Source: Cytophagaceae bacterium (GTDB taxonomy: Bacteria; Bacteroidota; Bacteroidia; Cytophagales; UBA9547). From it: a stretch of DNA of 64,000 bases. The translations under genes were made by a program, and so were the position numbers. Position 1 is the stretch's first letter, and each line of letters begins with the position of its first letter. Shown here piece after piece: positions 60,644 through 64,000 of the stretch. Where the stretch lies: assembly GCA_027488865.1 (NCBI GenBank), contig JAIYAU010000020.1, forward strand, positions 1 to 64,000. Reading direction: 5' to 3'. The notes under the pieces are model-generated. The model did no database searches. It saw only the letters and a list, made by a program, of their open reading frames with translations, and was not told the DNA's origin.

Positions 60644-62053
60644 TTATTCAGCATAAGTTTGTACATCCGGTTTTTTAGTCCTACCAAACACCAGATTCAT
60701 CCCAAGTCGGATATTTAAATTTTTACCATCAATTTTGGCAAAATCCAATTCCCCTGTCCCCAAATCAAGCGAACGAATAATTGGTGTTAAGTTGTCTGAA
60801 ATAACATAAAACTGAAAAGACCCGGGCTTTAACATTAGTCCAATTCCTAAGTTATCTTTTCTACGATGTTGTGCGCTATAGGTAACAGACAAATTCACTA
60901 TTTTTCCGATTTTCTGAACTACCCCTAGGCTAAAAGCTGGTCTTATACCTACAAAATAATCTGCAAAAAAGAGTCCGTTTATTGTCGTGTTTCTAAAAAC
61001 TTGGTAATTAACAGCTAGGTATGATTGTGCGATTAACCGTTGGTTGTATACATTGCTAGTGGTATCAAATACCACTTTTTTTGATATACTATCTGCTAAT
61101 GTTTCAAGTTTTAACAAGTTGGTATCAGAGGTATTTATATTATCTAATTGTATACCTTTAAATGTAACATCACCATCAAGTTTGTAATTTTTTACTCCTT
61201 CCTTCCACCTAATTAACCCAAGATTGTTTAATGACCCAGAAACAGTAAGACGCTTATTAATTTTGTAAGCAACTCCTAGGTCTATCGCTCCTCCCAAGTT
61301 ATTCGAGCCAGTTAAAAACTTAGTTAACTGGTCTTGCTTATCTAAATTGCTTAAGTTGGCACTATCTAGATTTGTATTAATTACAATGTTCGATTGTAAT
61401 CTTAAAAAGTTAGCTTCTCCTACATCTTTTCCAGTATATAAAGTAGTGGTTGATTTTTGAGTCCAAACATTGGCTATTCCAAATAATAGTTTTGGCCTAA
61501 TACCAATTGTCCATTTATCGTTTATTTCTTTGGTAAAACCCAATCCAACTTCTCGATAGTAAACAGCGTTTAGTCTAATATTACTAAATTCAAACGTTTG
61601 ACCAATTTTATCAGCATTACCATTTTGAACAAATCTAAATAAGTCTTGTGGATACATGAGCCTAAAGTCAAATTTATCTGAAATGTTAAAAGTGATAAAA
61701 GCTGATCTCCATTTCACTTTAAAACTTAATAAATCAACTGAGGTACCTGTGTATATTACATTTTTGTTTTGCATGGCATCTATAAATTTGGTACTCAATC
61801 GATAAGTACCATCTGTAGCAACACTGTCGTACAAATCTTTTACTAAAGAGAAACCCGTATTTGCAAATCCAGCATACATTGAAGAAATGCCAGGTAGTCC
61901 AAGGCTAAACTTAAAGTCTGATTTGGCAGTAAGGTTAGTATAAGAGGATTGATGAATATTAGTCATGTGATACAAGGTTAGTTCACTTTGACCTTTTACA
62001 ATTGTTAAACAATTGTATATTAGCACAATGGAAAAAATTAATCTTCTTTTCAC
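60644..62053 (-). CDS. DUF5723-like outer-membrane beta-barrel protein
   Basis: Signal peptide; barrel-like alternating strands; FSLGLPGISSMYAGFANTGFSL. Confidence 0.7.
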   Translation of the reverse strand: MKRRLIFSIVLIYNCLTIVKGQSELTLYHMTNIHQSSYTNLTAKSDFKFSLGLPGISSMYAGFANTGFSLVKDLYDSVATDGTYRLSTKFIDAMQNKNVIYTGTSVDLLSFKVKWRSAFITFNISDKFDFRLMYPQDLFRFVQNGNADKIGQTFEFSNIRLNAVYYREVGLGFTKEINDKWTIGIRPKLLFGIANVWTQKSTTTLYTGKDVGEANFLRLQSNIVINTNLDSANLSNLDKQDQLTKFLTGSNNLGGAIDLGVAYKINKRLTVSGSLNNLGLIRWKEGVKNYKLDGDVTFKGIQLDNINTSDTNLLKLETLADSISKKVVFDTTSNVYNQRLIAQSYLAVNYQVFRNTTINGLFFADYFVGIRPAFSLGVVQKIGKIVNLSVTYSAQHRRKDNLGIGLMLKPGSFQFYVISDNLTPIIRSLDLGTGELDFAKIDGKNLNIRLGMNLVFGRTKKPDVQTYAE

Positions 62054-62064
62054 AAGAACCTAGG

Positions 62065-63717
62065 TTATTTACTGTTTAAATCAATTTCTGCTTCTACTTC
62101 TGCCGAAAGCTTAATAGCAACTTTATAAGAAGAATAAATTTTGATATTTTTATCTCCATTTTCAATCGTATTAAATTTACCTTCTAAAGCTAATCTTTTA
62201 GCAAATTGAACATTTTTATAGCGATTTTTATCAAATAATGCTTCAGTATAAGCAGTAGATGAGGATACTACCTTGCCGTTGGCATCAACAGTTGCTGCTG
62301 GTAACAAAAGTTTATTTTCATGAGAAATGGAATCTGTTACATTACCAAGACTATCCAGAAAGTGTCCTTGGAAGTCACATATAAATGGAAAACCATTACT
62401 ACTATTCAATTTATATTTTACATACTTGATTGCATATTCTTCTTGAAAATCATTATCAGTTTCCAAATCTACCGTATCTCTAATGGTTAGTCTTTTAATT
62501 CGACCTTCCATCGGTAGTGTTACTTTTCCCTCAACTACTATTTTACTTTCATTGGTTATAAAATTTGTTCCAGCAGTAGTTGAAGGGTTTGTGGTAAATT
62601 CTGCGTCATAAATAACTTTAAACGGTGAAGGCTTAAATACATTTTGAATACTTTGACCCAATGTACCACCAGTGGAGGCATTGTCATACACCAAACTATC
62701 CAAAACGATTTGACCCTTTTGAGATAAACTTGGAGAATTAATAGTTACTGGCGTACCGATGGCAGGTCCTGTAATATTGAGTGGAGAAAATGTAGTGTCA
62801 GCATATTTAGTAACCAATTTGTTTACTAAAATCTCCATTGGAATACCCGCCGAGTTGGCCAATAACAATGAAAACTTGGGATCTTTAAAGTAAATTTCTC
62901 CGTTGAATGCATTTTTAAACAAATCTATCTGAACCGTATCTTCAGGGATGTCAAACTTGAACTTTCCTAGATAACCCTCTATATATGAATATTTTAAATT
63001 TTCAACTTCAAGCCCAACTGACAGACTATTTTCGTTTACCAAAACACTGTTGCTCTTCTTTATTAAAGTAAAAATCAACTTATAGTCTAGTGAATTTTGG
63101 GAAGTGCCTCCCTTTGTTAGGTCTACCTTGTATCCCGCCAAATTGATAGGGTCATTTATTGGAGCAGCCCCAGAAGATAGGTTATAAGACTTGGACAAGA
63201 TTTTATTCTGACCATCTGTAATGTAAGGAAATTTCACTACCAAAATAACATCATGCTTAAATTTAGAATCAAGTTTAATATTTATGTTTCCAGATAAAAC
63301 ATCGATTCTATTAAGTTTTTCACCATTTGTTACAGCAAAAGATTGACTTGAAACTATAGAATCAACATAAGAACCTGTGGCTATAAAAGGTGGCAAAGAT
63401 ACTGGTGGGACTGTAAATGATTCGTTAACAGTTTGTTTAGGTAATACTAACTTGTCGGAAAGCAGTTCTGAAAAAACAGTATCACTATATATAAATGTAT
63501 AAAATCCATCAGCACCTTCCACTATAAAAGGGAGATTATCTTGTTCAGCTACAACATCTTTAAGGGTTAAATTTAAATCTAACAATTGTGCTGCAACCCC
63601 AGGGGACCATAAAGGAAATTTGATATTTTTAGGTTCATTCTTGATTTTACAACCAATTACGAATGTTGCAATTGCAAAAATTAATAAAAAAACAGTTAAT
63701 AAGTTATGTTTTTTCAT
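62065..63717 (-). CDS. Large lipoprotein, unknown function
   Basis: Lipobox-like FVIGCKIKN; beta-rich. Confidence 0.7.
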   Translation of the reverse strand: MKKHNLLTVFLLIFAIATFVIGCKIKNEPKNIKFPLWSPGVAAQLLDLNLTLKDVVAEQDNLPFIVEGADGFYTFIYSDTVFSELLSDKLVLPKQTVNESFTVPPVSLPPFIATGSYVDSIVSSQSFAVTNGEKLNRIDVLSGNINIKLDSKFKHDVILVVKFPYITDGQNKILSKSYNLSSGAAPINDPINLAGYKVDLTKGGTSQNSLDYKLIFTLIKKSNSVLVNENSLSVGLEVENLKYSYIEGYLGKFKFDIPEDTVQIDLFKNAFNGEIYFKDPKFSLLLANSAGIPMEILVNKLVTKYADTTFSPLNITGPAIGTPVTINSPSLSQKGQIVLDSLVYDNASTGGTLGQSIQNVFKPSPFKVIYDAEFTTNPSTTAGTNFITNESKIVVEGKVTLPMEGRIKRLTIRDTVDLETDNDFQEEYAIKYVKYKLNSSNGFPFICDFQGHFLDSLGNVTDSISHENKLLLPAATVDANGKVVSSSTAYTEALFDKNRYKNVQFAKRLALEGKFNTIENGDKNIKIYSSYKVAIKLSAEVEAEIDLNSK

Positions 63718-63793
63718 GGTTTAGTTAAATTTTAAAGAATCAAAGTTTAGAAAAATTATCGACAAATAAAAATTTAAATCTTTGACAACTCGG

Positions 63794-64000
63794 TTAAACG
63801 TTAGTACTTTGATTTTTGTTTTTTCTTTTATTGTTCATCTCATTAAAACCGGCACTCAATATCGCAGAAGGGATTGCCACAAGTCCAATTCCAACTAAGG
63901 TTAAGATGGCAGCTATTATTTTTCCTCCAGAAGTTATTGGATATACATCTCCATAACCTATGGTTCCTAGTGTGGAAACTCCCCACCACAATGCATCAAA
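63794..64000 (-). CDS. Voltage-gated-type potassium channel C-terminal part (truncated by window edge)
   Basis: DALWWGVSTLGTIGYGDVYP selectivity filter; frame open to the window edge. Confidence 0.9.
   Translation of the reverse strand, partial: FDALWWGVSTLGTIGYGDVYPITSGGKIIAAILTLVGIGLVAIPSAILSAGFNEMNNKRKNKNQSTNV

Noticed and set aside
1-64000. CRISPR array, prophage, integrative element or defence island
   Set aside because: No regularly spaced repeats, cas, phage structural, integrase or restriction genes were found; content is mainly core genes

Overview
The window is a low-GC Bacteroidota-type chromosomal segment (Cytophagales/Sphingobacteriales-like by gene content and T9SS sorting domains). 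It is mostly core genes: rpsA, nhaA, Sua5-type tsaC, mpl, lepA, tig-clpP-clpX, hemL, tex, argH, rimP-nusA-infB, glsA and cysE/epsC. Lineage-specific envelope and signalling genes lie between them. I saw no rRNA or tRNA gene, CRISPR array, prophage or intact insertion sequence. The most unusual locus is at the left edge: a 7TMR-DISM-like membrane receptor whose cytoplasmic coiled coil ends in an IS1595-type transposase zinc-ribbon/helical domain with no DDE nuclease. Other points worth checking are terminator-like hairpins at the start of rimP and between nusA and infB, a perfect hairpin between clpP and clpX, heptanucleotide repeats in opposite orientation on either side of a DUF2459 gene, a YdjG/YdjI-like pair with a fused GYF_2 domain, a histidine-kinase-like protein lacking an ATPase domain, a LysM domain inside a DUF1571 protein, an LpoA-like TPR plus periplasmic-binding architecture, and a lipoprotein/DUF5723/OmpA-PD40 gene set. 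Family calls come from reading the protein sequences without database searches.
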